From Bermanella sp044597725 (GTDB taxonomy: Bacteria; Pseudomonadota; Gammaproteobacteria; Pseudomonadales; Oceanobacteraceae): a DNA stretch of 64,000 bases. Position 1 is the stretch's first letter. Each line of letters begins with the position of its first letter. The translations under genes were made by a program, and so were the position numbers. The notes beneath the pieces were generated by a model. The model made no database searches, had not been told where the DNA came from, and worked only from the letters and a program-made list of their open reading frames with translations. Location of the stretch: contig NZ_CP139003.1 of assembly GCF_044597725.1 (NCBI RefSeq), positions 62,001 through 126,000 on the forward strand. The letters run 5' to 3'. Below are positions 8,367 to 15,979 of the stretch, one piece after another.

Positions 8367-8804
8367 ATGCCAGAAAAAGAACATAACGCATTTGCATTGT
8401 CTAACTTTGAGCCTTACAAAGAAAAAAAAGGCGAAGAGTACATGAGTGAACCCATGAAGGGTCACTTCAAAGCGATCTTGAACAACTGGAAACAAGAGTT
8501 GATGCAAGAAGCTGATCGTACCAAAGTGCATATGCAAACCGACGCTGAAAACTATGCCGATCCTAACGACCGTGCTAGCCAAGAAGAAGAATTTAGTCTT
8601 GAGCTGCGTACTCGTGATCGCGAACGTAAACTCATCAAGAAAATCGAGAAGACTCTTGAGCTAATCGAAAATGACGATTACGGCTACTGCGAAGCCTGCG
8701 GTATTGAAATTGGTGTTCGCCGCTTAGAAGCGCGCCCCACTGCTGATTTGTGCATAGACTGCAAAACCTTGGCAGAAATCAAAGAAAAACAAGTAGGCGG
8801 CTAA
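8367..8804 (+). CDS. dksA: RNA polymerase-binding transcription factor DksA
   Basis: This is a 145-residue canonical DksA. It shows the coiled-coil tip motif DPNDRA, needed for action with ppGpp in the RNA polymerase secondary channel, and the four-cysteine zinc finger CEAC...CIDC. The stretch EEEFSLELRTRDRERKLIKKI is nearly invariant in the family. I chose the ATG at 8367 (MPEKEHNAF) because GAGG lies 9 nt upstream; an in-frame GTG at 8352 lies too close to that signal. It controls stringent-response transcription of rRNA and amino acid genes. It is followed by an intrinsic terminator and then gluQ. Confidence 0.97.
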   Translation: MPEKEHNAFALSNFEPYKEKKGEEYMSEPMKGHFKAILNNWKQELMQEADRTKVHMQTDAENYADPNDRASQEEEFSLELRTRDRERKLIKKIEKTLELIENDDYGYCEACGIEIGVRRLEARPTADLCIDCKTLAEIKEKQVGG

Positions 8805-8813
8805 CCCACCATG

Positions 8814-8848
8814 AAAACGCCCAATAGGTTTTTGGGCGTTTTATTTTT
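8814..8848 (+). terminator. Intrinsic terminator between dksA and gluQ
   Basis: The stem AAAACGCCCA/TGGGCGTTTT (8814-8823/8833-8842) is followed by a T-rich tract. In Shigella, gluQ expression is known to depend on read-through from dksA across a terminator at this same place; the layout here is the same. Confidence 0.85.
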
Positions 8849-8872
8849 GTTTGACGCCATGACATTATTGCC

Positions 8873-9739
8873 ATGACCTATATCGGACGATTTGCTCCCA
8901 CGCCTACAGGCCCGCTTCATTTTGGTTCATTAGTCGCAGCCGTTGCTAGCTACCTAGATGCCAAAGCCAACCACGGCCTCTGGCTACTGCGTATCGAAGA
9001 CCTAGACCCACCTAGAGAAGATCCTCGAGCTACCAAATTGATCCAACAGCAGCTTATTGCCCATGGCCTACTATGGGATAAACAAGTGAGCTTACAAAGC
9101 CAACATCATGCTCGTTACGAAGCTGTCTTAGAGCATCTCAAGAAGAACAACTTAATTTTTCCATGTAACTGCTCTCGTAAGCAGCTAGCTCATAATAATG
9201 GTCTGCACATGGGCCCTTGTAATAGCGATATAAGCCAGCCCCATGCGTGGCGCTTGGCCATGAATGATGAGTTAATCGAATTTACTGATGCCGTGTATGG
9301 GTTAAATCAACAGCGTCCTTTATCGGCCGTTGGTGACCAGGTACTCAAACGCAAAGATGGTCTCTATGCCTATCAGCTAGCCGTTGTGGTGGATGATTAT
9401 GATAGCGGTATTACCCATGTGGTTCGTGGAGTTGATCTGCTTGATAATACCGCACGCCAGCTTTACTTGATGCAGTGCCTAGGGTTCTCTACGCCAAAGT
9501 ACTTGCATCTCCCCCTCGTAGTAAATGCCGATAAACAGAAGCTAAGTAAACAAAACCACGCTCCTGCCCTCAACTTGGCACATACCCAAGATAACCTACG
9601 TCATGCTCTGGCGTTTCTAAATCAACCGGCACCGCCGTCTAAGGCACACTCTAACGAGGCCATACTGGCATTCGCTAGCGAGCATTGGCAACCAAAGAAC
9701 ATCCAAGCCAGTTACGACGGTCTTAATACTTGCCCTTAG
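8873..9739 (+). CDS. gluQ: Glutamyl-Q tRNA(Asp) synthetase
   Basis: This is a 288-residue truncated class I synthetase without an anticodon-binding domain, as expected for GluQ-RS. It has the HIGH-like motif (HFGS, in RFAPTPTGPLHFGSL), the LLRIEDLDPPRE loop, a zinc-site region with cysteines around PCNCSRKQL and GPCN, and a KMSKS-like KLSKQ. It charges glutamate onto queuosine at position 34 of tRNA(Asp). The start ATG at 8873 has almost no ribosome binding site. Its stop codon lies inside a perfect palindrome (9737-9761) that precedes cbrX. Confidence 0.95.
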   Translation: MTYIGRFAPTPTGPLHFGSLVAAVASYLDAKANHGLWLLRIEDLDPPREDPRATKLIQQQLIAHGLLWDKQVSLQSQHHARYEAVLEHLKKNNLIFPCNCSRKQLAHNNGLHMGPCNSDISQPHAWRLAMNDELIEFTDAVYGLNQQRPLSAVGDQVLKRKDGLYAYQLAVVVDDYDSGITHVVRGVDLLDNTARQLYLMQCLGFSTPKYLHLPLVVNADKQKLSKQNHAPALNLAHTQDNLRHALAFLNQPAPPSKAHSNEAILAFASEHWQPKNIQASYDGLNTCP

Positions 9740-9761
9740 ATGTTACCAGCAGTAACATCTA
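9737..9761. promoter_or_regulatory. Perfect 10-bp-arm palindrome upstream of cbrX-cbrA; candidate CbrB operator
   Basis: The arms TAGATGTTAC and GTAACATCTA are separated by CAGCA. No T-run follows, so this is not a classical terminator. The core TGTTAC-N5-GTAACA uses the same half-site that is repeated upstream of both sigma54 promoters in the cbrB-pcnB gap (14987-15060 and 15468-15527). I infer a binding site for CbrB or another regulator of this locus; it could also be a hairpin that only protects gluQ mRNA. Confidence 0.55.
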
Positions 9762-9787
9762 GGCCTTAAATTACGGTTGAGGCGGGT

Positions 9788-9982
9788 ATGTATACGCACA
9801 GACTCATACTATTGTTCGTTTTTGCGGCGTTTCTGTTTTCGCCCATGATCATAGATTGGTGGCTAAAACCGTCTGAGGCTTGGTATCGCCCGTTTGCCAT
9901 CTGGCTCATTCTGATTGGCATTTCTATTTTCTTAAACTCTTTTAGCCTGCGCCAGCAGCGCATGGAATCAGAAGACACATGA
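9788..9982 (+). CDS. cbrX: Small two-helix membrane protein, CbrX-like
   Basis: This is a 64-residue protein with two hydrophobic segments (LILLFVFAAFLFSPMIIDWW and FAIWLILIGISIFL) and a polar C-terminus. A small gene at this place, overlapping cbrA, is described in Pseudomonas putida as cbrX; I assign the name by position and architecture, not by sequence comparison. It overlaps cbrA by four bases (ATGA), which suggests translational coupling and a possible accessory role in the CbrA membrane complex. A GAGG precedes its ATG. Confidence 0.75.
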   Translation: MYTHRLILLFVFAAFLFSPMIIDWWLKPSEAWYRPFAIWLILIGISIFLNSFSLRQQRMESEDT

Positions 9983-12951
9983 GTTTTAGTTTAAGCGCCT
10001 TGGTGGCCATGGTATTGGCTTACCTTTTTGTCCTATTCTTCACTGCCTATGCGGTAGAAAAGAATTGGATTCCCTCTAAGTGGGTGCGCACACCTTTTAT
10101 TTATGTCTTGTCGCTAGGGGTATATGCCAGCGCTTGGGCATTTTATGGTTCGGTGGGTTTGGCTCAAGAGTATGGTTATGGCTATCTCACCTATTACTTG
10201 GGTATTAGCGGTGCTTTTGTTTTGGCTCCCGTGTTGCTTAAACCTATTCTGCGCATTACTCGCAACTACCAGCTAACCTCTTTAGCCGACTTATTTGCTT
10301 TCCGCTTTCGCTCTCGTGCTGCAGGTACCGTCACCACCCTGGTTATGCTGGCTGCTATATTGCCGTTAATTACGCTACAAATTACCGCCGTCACAGAAAG
10401 CTTTCGTTTGCTTAACAATGAATTTGGCCGTATTGATATTGCATTAGGCTACTGCGCGGTTATGACCGTATTTGCCATCTTGTTTGGTGCGCGCCATGTA
10501 AGCCCCAGAGAAAAACACGAAAGCCTCGTTTTTGCCATTGCCTTTGAATCCATTATTAAGTTGGTGGCCATTTGTATCTTAGGAGGCGTTGCCCTTTATG
10601 GCATCTTTGACGGACCACAACACATGGATGCATGGCTAAGCGAAAACCATACTCGCCTAACCGCCATGCAAGACCCTATTCAAGAAGGCCCTTGGCGCAC
10701 ATTATTAATGGTGTTTTTTGCTGGTGCTGTGGTCATGCCGCATATGTTTCATATGGCATTTACCGAAAATTCATCCAGCCGTTCATTAATGCATGCCAGT
10801 TGGGGCCTGCCGCTATTCTTACTGATCATGGCCATCATGGTGCCACCTATTTTATGGGCCGGCATCTACCTAGATGTAGATACCCCCGCCGAATACTTTG
10901 CCGTTGGCATCGGCTTAGAACTTAATAGCCCATGGCTTGCCGCCGTAGCATTTACCGGTGGCCTAGCGGCGGCCTCGGGGATTGTGATTGTCACCACTTT
11001 GGCCATGGCAGCCATGAGTTTGAATCATATCGTTTTACCAGCTTTTCAGCCCAACCCCAATAAAGATATGTATGCTTGGTTACTATGGGTTAGACGTTGG
11101 CTTATCGCGGCTATTTTCATTGCTAGTTATGGTTTTTATCGCTTTTTATCGGCCGACAAGGGGCTTGCCGAATTAGGCATTATTGCGTTTGTGGCCACCT
11201 TGCAATTTTTACCCGGCGTATTAGGTGTGCTGTACTGGCCTAGTGCCAACCGCCAAGGATTTCTTGCTGGGCTATTAGTAGGTGTATTCATTTGGCTTTG
11301 GGCCATGCTATTGCCTCTGCTCGACTTTGAAAGTCTCGCTTGGCTCAACACAATCTTACCGCCCACAAATCATGAAAACTGGTATTTAGCTGCCACTACA
11401 TCGGTAATCGCCAACTTCACCGTATTTGTTTTAGTGAGCGTTACCAGCACCACTCGGCCCATTGAAGAAAGTGCGGCTGAAGCCTGTAGTATTGATACCT
11501 TAAGCGCACCACAACGCAAAGAGTTGGTAGCAAAAAATGCGTTGGAATTCATCACCAGTTTAAGCGAGCCACTTGGCGAGCAAGCAGCACAACGGGAAGT
11601 AAACCAAGCATTAAAAGACTTGCACCTTGAGCAAACCGAAAGCCGCCCCTATCAATTGCGCCGTTTACGTAGCCGTATCGAAATTAACTTATCGGGTCTT
11701 ATGGGGCCAAGTGTGGCGCACAGCTTGGTTAGCAAATGGTTACCCTTTAAATACTCCAGTGAATTACAAGCCAGCCATGACATCCATTTTATTGAAAAAG
11801 GTTTAGAGGCTTATCATTCTCGATTAACCGGTCTTGCTGCTGAGCTTGATAGCTTGCGACGATTTCACCGGCAAACGCTTGAGCGGCTTCCTATGGGTGC
11901 TTGCAGTTTAGGTGCGGACGGTGAAATTTTAATGTGGAACAGCGCCTTGGCAGAGCAAACCAAAATTACAGCCGATCATGTGGTGGGCAGTAAAGTCAGC
12001 AGCCTAAACGAACCGCTTCGTAGTTTATTACTGGATTTCATTGAAGACGATAATACCCACTTGCATAAAAAAGCCATTGAAGTAGAAGGTCGACCTCGCT
12101 GGATAAGTTTACACAAGGGTGCTTTAGAGAACCCAGATAGTCATGAATATGGTGGCTTAGTTATTCTGCTTGAAGATCAAACCGATACCCAACTGTTAGA
12201 AGAAGAGCTGGTACACAGTGAACGTCTCGCCAGCGTTGGCCGATTGGCTGCTGGCGTTGCCCACGAAATTGGTAACCCGATTACAGGGATTGCTATGTTA
12301 GCGCAAGACTTAAAGTATGAAACCGATAACCCAGATGTTTTAGATATTGGCGAACAGATTTTAGAGCAAACCCACAGGGTTAGCCGAATTGTGCAATCAT
12401 TGGTGAATTTTTCTCACACTGGTAATCATTTGCAACATCAAGAGCAAGGGCCAGTGGATGTTCAACAGTGCGCTCAGGATGCGATAGATTTACTTCTATT
12501 AAGTGAAAAGGAACAAGGTATTTGCTTTAAAAATAACTGCCCAGATAACACCATTGTTTATGGCGATGAACAGCGGTTGCAACAGGTCTTTGTTAACCTA
12601 TTAAGCAATGCACGAGATGCCAGCCCTGACAATACTTGCATTCATATCACCGCCGATCTCGAACCTCATACAGTCACTATAAAAGTCATTGATGAAGGGG
12701 AAGGTATACCTGCGGATAAAATCGAACGCATATTTGAACCCTTCTTTACCACTAAAGAAGTCGGTAAAGGCACAGGCTTAGGACTAGCTCTGGTCTATAG
12801 CATTATTGAAGAACATTATGGGCAAATAAGCATTCAAAGCCCAGCCAACGAACAGCAAAACAACGGCACTGCCGTAATTATTAATTTGCCTCGCTATCAA
12901 GTTGTTTCTGATACAGAAACACCTGATGCGCCGCGCCAAGAGGAGTTGTAA
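9979..12951 (+). CDS. cbrA: Sensor histidine kinase CbrA with SLC5-type transporter domain
   Basis: This is a 990-residue hybrid of transporter and kinase. Residues ~1-480 are a sodium/solute symporter-like (SLC5) domain with about 12-13 membrane helices (opening SALVAMVLAYLFVLFFTAYA). Residues ~500-620 form a linker of STAC type, ~635-740 a PAS domain (LGADGEILMWNSALAEQ), and ~750-975 the kinase core. The phospho-acceptor is His762 in VGRLAAGVAHEIGNP. ATP-binding boxes are NLLSNARDAS, DEGEGIP, FEPFFTTK and GTGLGLALVYSI. In Pseudomonas CbrA senses carbon/nitrogen status (histidine is one transported ligand) and phosphorylates CbrB. It overlaps cbrX by 4 nt and cbrB by 1 nt. Confidence 0.95.
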   Translation: MSFSLSALVAMVLAYLFVLFFTAYAVEKNWIPSKWVRTPFIYVLSLGVYASAWAFYGSVGLAQEYGYGYLTYYLGISGAFVLAPVLLKPILRITRNYQLTSLADLFAFRFRSRAAGTVTTLVMLAAILPLITLQITAVTESFRLLNNEFGRIDIALGYCAVMTVFAILFGARHVSPREKHESLVFAIAFESIIKLVAICILGGVALYGIFDGPQHMDAWLSENHTRLTAMQDPIQEGPWRTLLMVFFAGAVVMPHMFHMAFTENSSSRSLMHASWGLPLFLLIMAIMVPPILWAGIYLDVDTPAEYFAVGIGLELNSPWLAAVAFTGGLAAASGIVIVTTLAMAAMSLNHIVLPAFQPNPNKDMYAWLLWVRRWLIAAIFIASYGFYRFLSADKGLAELGIIAFVATLQFLPGVLGVLYWPSANRQGFLAGLLVGVFIWLWAMLLPLLDFESLAWLNTILPPTNHENWYLAATTSVIANFTVFVLVSVTSTTRPIEESAAEACSIDTLSAPQRKELVAKNALEFITSLSEPLGEQAAQREVNQALKDLHLEQTESRPYQLRRLRSRIEINLSGLMGPSVAHSLVSKWLPFKYSSELQASHDIHFIEKGLEAYHSRLTGLAAELDSLRRFHRQTLERLPMGACSLGADGEILMWNSALAEQTKITADHVVGSKVSSLNEPLRSLLLDFIEDDNTHLHKKAIEVEGRPRWISLHKGALENPDSHEYGGLVILLEDQTDTQLLEEELVHSERLASVGRLAAGVAHEIGNPITGIAMLAQDLKYETDNPDVLDIGEQILEQTHRVSRIVQSLVNFSHTGNHLQHQEQGPVDVQQCAQDAIDLLLLSEKEQGICFKNNCPDNTIVYGDEQRLQQVFVNLLSNARDASPDNTCIHITADLEPHTVTIKVIDEGEGIPADKIERIFEPFFTTKEVGKGTGLGLALVYSIIEEHYGQISIQSPANEQQNNGTAVIINLPRYQVVSDTETPDAPRQEEL

Positions 12952-14330
12952 TGGCCCATATACTGATTGTTGAAGACGAGAAAGTCATCCGCAGTGCCCT
13001 ACGCCGTCTATTGGAGCGGAATGAATACCATGTTGATGAAGCAGCTAGTTTAACCGAAGCCCAAGAAAAGGATCTTTCGGCGTTCGACTTAATCATTAGC
13101 GACTTACGCTTACCCGGTGGCCATGGCACAGAATTAATCGAGCAAGCAACACAAACACCCGTGCTCATCATGACTAGTTATGCCAGTTTACGTAGTGCAG
13201 TGGATGCCATGAAACTGGGTGCTGTTGATTATATTGCTAAGCCGTTTGACCATGACGAAATGTTAATAGCGGTACAGCGTATTTTAAAAGAGCGTACATT
13301 ACAGCGACAAAACCAAGCACTTAAAAACGAAATTCAAAAAGTACATCCTACCTCGGGCATGATTGGTCAATGCGCAGCAATGCAGGATTTATTTCGTAAA
13401 ATTGGAAAAGTCTCACCTACCGATGCAACCGTATTGATATTAGGTGAATCGGGTACTGGTAAAGAACTGGTTGCCCGTGCGATTCATGATCAAAGCAATC
13501 GTGCCGATGCACCGTTAATCAGTGTCAATTGCGCCGCCATTCCTGAAACACTCATTGAATCGGAATTGTTTGGCCACGAAAAAGGTGCATTTACTGGTGC
13601 CACAAGTGTGCGCCAAGGTCTGGTTGAAGCGGCCGATGGCGGCACTTTATTTTTAGACGAAATTGGCGAGTTACCATTAGAGGCACAAGCTCGTTTACTC
13701 CGTGTTTTGCAAGAAAATGAAATTCGTCGCGTGGGCAGCGTACACAGCAAAAAAGTCGATGTACGGTTAGTTGCAGCGACTCACCGTAACTTAAAAGAAC
13801 TTGCGCAGAAAAATGAATTCCGTGAAGACTTATATTACCGCTTGAATGTGGTTGAATTAAAACTTCCGCCACTGCGCGATCGGGGCGACGATGTGCTAGA
13901 ACTTGCCGACAAACTGCTAGAACGAGCCTGCACCAAGTTAAACCGTGGTCAGCTTAATTTTTCGGTTGCTTGCCGCCGTGCCATTAGCCAATACCAATGG
14001 CCGGGTAACGTGCGCGAGTTAGAAAATGCCGTGGAACGTGCCGTCATTTTAAATGATGGTGAAGACATAGAAGCACTGGCCATGGCGATTGATATCCAAA
14101 GCGATGATTCAGTATCACCGGCTATGATGGAATCGCTACGGCGGGAAGAAAGCCACCAGCTAGAAGCCAGCAACCCATCTGAGCTATCGCTGGATGATTA
14201 CTTTCAGCACTTTGTTTTAGAAAACGAAGATAAGATGACAGAAACCGAACTGGCGCAAAAACTGGGTATTAGCCGTAAGAGTCTTTGGGAACGCCGCCAA
14301 CGGTTAGGTATTCCCCGTAAAAAGAAATAA
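12951..14330 (+). CDS. cbrB: Sigma54-dependent response regulator CbrB
   Basis: This is a 459-residue NtrC-family activator. The receiver domain (~1-120) has the phospho-acceptor Asp51 in IISDLRLPG. The AAA+ domain (~140-375) has Walker A GESGTGKE, the sigma54-contact loop GAFTGA intact, and Walker B GTLFLDEIGEL. The C-terminus ends in a Fis-type helix-turn-helix (TETELAQKLGISRKSLWERRQRLG). The start overlaps the cbrA stop (TAATG) behind AGGAG, so the two are translationally coupled. In Pseudomonas its main target is the sigma54 promoter of crcZ, directly downstream; two such promoters are visible here. Confidence 0.95.
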   Translation: MAHILIVEDEKVIRSALRRLLERNEYHVDEAASLTEAQEKDLSAFDLIISDLRLPGGHGTELIEQATQTPVLIMTSYASLRSAVDAMKLGAVDYIAKPFDHDEMLIAVQRILKERTLQRQNQALKNEIQKVHPTSGMIGQCAAMQDLFRKIGKVSPTDATVLILGESGTGKELVARAIHDQSNRADAPLISVNCAAIPETLIESELFGHEKGAFTGATSVRQGLVEAADGGTLFLDEIGELPLEAQARLLRVLQENEIRRVGSVHSKKVDVRLVAATHRNLKELAQKNEFREDLYYRLNVVELKLPPLRDRGDDVLELADKLLERACTKLNRGQLNFSVACRRAISQYQWPGNVRELENAVERAVILNDGEDIEALAMAIDIQSDDSVSPAMMESLRREESHQLEASNPSELSLDDYFQHFVLENEDKMTETELAQKLGISRKSLWERRQRLGIPRKKK

Positions 14331-14333
14331 CAA

Positions 14334-14558
14334 ATCCTAGTAGTGCGGCCGGAGCCCTAGCGCCCCCCGCAAATGGGGTTTCGCAATCCGCTCCGTTTTA
14401 AGCCCGCCACGCTTTACGAAATCCTCAGTAGTGCGGCCGGAGCCCCAGCGACCCCCGCAAATGGGGTTTCGCAATCCGATGCGTTTTTTTGAAGCCCGCC
14501 ACGCTTTCCGAAATCCTCAGTAGTGCGGCCGGAGCCCCAGCGACCCCCGCAATTAGAT
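14334..14558 (-). repeat. Three tandem copies of the dispersed repeat unit A after cbrB
   Basis: Copies begin at 14334, 14420 and 14512 (periods 86 and 92 bp). Each starts AATCCT..AGTAGTGCGGCC and continues with GGAGCC..AGCG. The first two then carry a C-run and GCAAATGGGG hairpin followed by TTTCG; the third degenerates after CCCCCGCAA. Orientation is opposite to locus 1 (3469-3984). The first copy starts 4 bp after the cbrB stop codon, so its hairpin may end the cbrXAB transcript. Confidence 0.85.
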
Positions 14559-14559
14559 T

Positions 14560-14983
14560 TTGATTTTCCGCCATGCTTTACAAAAACAGCTTACAGTCTC
14601 GCGGACGCTGTAAATACGTCCCTGTAAGCTCGCTCTCGCCGTCCTGGCTCGTGAAACCGCTCGCTTTGTAATCTATTCTTGTAAATCATTAATTGTAGGC
14701 GACCCCCGCAACAAAACGTTTGGATAATCAAAAGCCTTAACGATTTGCGGAAGCTGTTCGTAAAGCGAGCGGCGTTGCGTGCCATGGATGGCACGCGCGA
14801 GCCCACATGGACGTGTTCACGGCGTCCGTGAGACTACGAACAACTTTCGGAAAGCGTGGCGGATAAGCCAAAACCTTATTGCGGGGGTCGCTGGGGCTCC
14901 GGCCGCACTACTGGGAATTTTGAAAACCGAGCAGATTTCGTAACCTCATTGCAGGAGTCGTTGGGGCTCCGACCGCACTACTT
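14560..14983. repeat. Inverted pair of dispersed repeat unit B with flanking unit A copies
   Basis: A minus-oriented unit B (~14565-14670, with TCGCGGACGCTGTAAATACG) faces a plus-oriented unit B (~14745-14855, with GTTCACGGCGTCCGTGAGAC). Plus-oriented unit A copies follow at 14870-14912 and 14941-14983. Together with 14334-14558 the block is roughly a 0.6 kb inverted arrangement of the same family as locus 1. The units here have diverged more than the two near-identical copies at 3554-3916. Confidence 0.8.
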
Positions 14984-14986
14984 GAG

Positions 14987-15060
14987 TGTTACCGTCAAAA
15001 TGTTACCTGTCGCCCCACGACTAGGTACAAAAGCGTCAAAATAAGTAACACTCCGTTACG
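14987..15060 (+). promoter_or_regulatory. Candidate CbrB upstream activating sites for RNA 1
   Basis: Half-sites TGTTACC at 14987-14993 and 15001-15007 are followed by an opposed pair GTAAC-ACTCC-GTTAC at 15045-15059. They begin 137 bp before the -24 element at 15124, a usual distance for sigma54 activators. The second promoter has the same two-direct-plus-inverted layout at nearly the same distance. Assignment to CbrB is inference. Confidence 0.55.
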
Positions 15061-15123
15061 CATACGCGTCATTATTTCGAATCAAATTCCATAACTAACT
15101 GATTTGAAAGGATTTATTATTTG

Positions 15124-15139
15124 TGGCACATCGCATGCA
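15124..15139 (+). promoter_or_regulatory. Sigma54 promoter for CrcZ-like RNA 1
   Basis: TGGCAC-ATCGC-ATGCA has the invariant -24 GG (15125-15126) and -12 GC (15137-15138) at exact ten-base spacing. Transcription is expected to begin about 15150. Confidence 0.75.
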
Positions 15140-15149
15140 ATAGACAATG

Positions 15150-15336
15150 TAAGTCACGGGCCTAACCTATAAAAATAACAAATAGGCCTATGCGAGTTAC
15201 AGTAAAGATAAAATAATAATAAAAAAGCCTTAGCTGTATCTCTTGCCCAATAATAACAATAACAGGGCATTGAAGCTGATTGCTTTGAGCACAGGTGTTT
15301 CTCTAAGTGCTTGTGTTTAAAGCAATTGGTTTTATT
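15150..15336 (+). ncRNA. CrcZ-like Hfq/Crc-sequestering RNA 1 (first of a tandem pair)
   Basis: This is a predicted ~187-nt RNA in the crcZ position. It contains three uninterrupted AAN runs: 15171-15182 (AAA AAT AAC AAA), 15212-15226 (AAT AAT AAT AAA AAA) and 15249-15263 (AAT AAT AAC AAT AAC). The first sits in a hairpin loop closed by CCTAT/ATAGG, the third in a loop closed by TGCCC/GGGCA. AAN repeats bind the distal face of Hfq. In Pseudomonas, CrcZ carries several such CA motifs and titrates Hfq/Crc to lift carbon catabolite repression. The start is set by the sigma54 promoter and the end by the terminator at 15279-15336. The 5' end is an estimate. Confidence 0.85.
15279..15336 (+). terminator. 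Intrinsic terminator of CrcZ-like RNA 1
   Basis: A long hairpin pairs ATTGCTTT (15279-15286) with AAAGCAAT (15319-15326). The stem continues inward with G-U and Watson-Crick pairs (GAGCACAGG against GCTTGTGTTT). TGGTTTTATT follows. Confidence 0.8.
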
Positions 15337-15467
15337 CCTTCACCCTATTTTATCCGGCTTATTAGCAAATTCGATCTAGTTTCTACCCTTAAATCCTAAT
15401 CTGTACAAAAAATAGTCCATTTGTTAGCCAATTTTGACTAAAACACAAAGTCATCTTGCGCCAATTT

Positions 15468-15527
15468 TGTTACCCCACGTTACTCATCCGCCCACTTCCG
15501 TATAAAAATGAGTGTTCCTAGGTAACA
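15468..15527 (+). promoter_or_regulatory. Candidate CbrB upstream activating sites for RNA 2
   Basis: TGTTACC (15468-15474), GTTAC (15479-15483) and the inverted GGTAACA (15521-15527) lie 74-133 bp before the second -24 element. They mirror the arrangement upstream of RNA 1. Confidence 0.55.
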
Positions 15528-15599
15528 AATACCTGACAGATAGACCTACCGACAATCAATTATTATCGCAAACCATTGATTTTAAAGACTTTTTAAAAG

Positions 15600-15616
15600 T
15601 TGGCACAGGATCTGCT
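15600..15616 (+). promoter_or_regulatory. Sigma54 promoter for CrcZ-like RNA 2
   Basis: TTGGCAC-AGGAT-CTGCT has GG at 15602-15603 and GC at 15614-15615 with exact ten-base spacing, close to the consensus TTGGCAC-N5-TTGCT. The predicted start of transcription is about 15627. Confidence 0.8.
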
Positions 15617-15626
15617 TTCTATTAGT

Positions 15627-15912
15627 CAAAATGCGAAAGAACACAAATAAAAATAAAAAAGTTCAATCGCACTCTGGGTAACAACGCACAAATAAAAATA
15701 AAAAACGCGTTCTTATCCAGAGAGCCAAAATAATAAAAATAACAGGCAACCAGAATTGGTGTTTTGAGTGTGTAGTGACCCATTATTAAAATAACAACTA
15801 GGGCGCACCAGACACTCAAAACACAATTCGACCACAATAATAAAAATAATAAAGCACTCGAATCGAACAGGGTCATCACCTATAAAAATAACAAAGATGA
15901 CCCGCGATATTT
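15627..15912 (+). ncRNA. crcZ: CrcZ-like Hfq/Crc-sequestering RNA 2
   Basis: This is a predicted ~285-nt RNA with six AAN runs (15646-15660, 15691-15705, 15729-15744, 15790-15797, 15836-15853, 15884-15895). Most sit in the loop of their own hairpin. Stems include GCGA-aa-GAAC/GTTC-aa-TCGC (15633-15642/15661-15670) and CTCTGG..AACGC/GCGTT..CCAGAG (15672-15687/15707-15722). A long near-perfect stem follows at 15753-15771/15812-15829, and GGGTCATC/GATGACCC closes the series at 15870-15877/15896-15903. The last hairpin, followed by GCGATATTTT, is the likely terminator. Position before pcnB, sigma54 promoter and motif number match Pseudomonas CrcZ; the 3' end is uncertain. Confidence 0.85.
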
Positions 15913-15922
15913 TCCCCCAGCC

Positions 15923-15950
15923 TTGTCATTTCGCCTAACTTCTGTACACT
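15923..15950 (+). promoter_or_regulatory. Sigma70-type promoter for pcnB
   Basis: TTGTCA (15923-15928) and TACACT (15945-15950) are spaced by 16 bp. Transcription would begin near 15957, 23 nt before the pcnB start codon. This would let pcnB be made independently of the sigma54-driven RNAs. Confidence 0.45.
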
Positions 15951-15979
15951 CCATTGTCCCTTGAACTCCACGAACTACA

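Noticed and set aside
14591..15044. Open frames within the second repeat array (14591-14806 minus, 14856-15044 plus)
   Set aside because: These are again repeat translations ('..GGRWGSGRTT..') with no ribosome binding site.
15622..15879. An 85-codon minus-strand open frame in the cbrB-pcnB gap
   Set aside because: It covers the AAN-rich hairpins of the predicted RNA 2. The peptide is low-complexity (Phe/Ile/Cys-rich) from AT-rich loops, has no ribosome binding site, and lies antisense to the sigma54-driven RNA.
15160..15905. Row of hairpins considered as integron attC sites or a CRISPR array
   Set aside because: There are no conserved attC core sites, no integrase or cas genes, stems differ in sequence and length, and the constant part is the AAN loop, which fits Hfq-binding RNA better.
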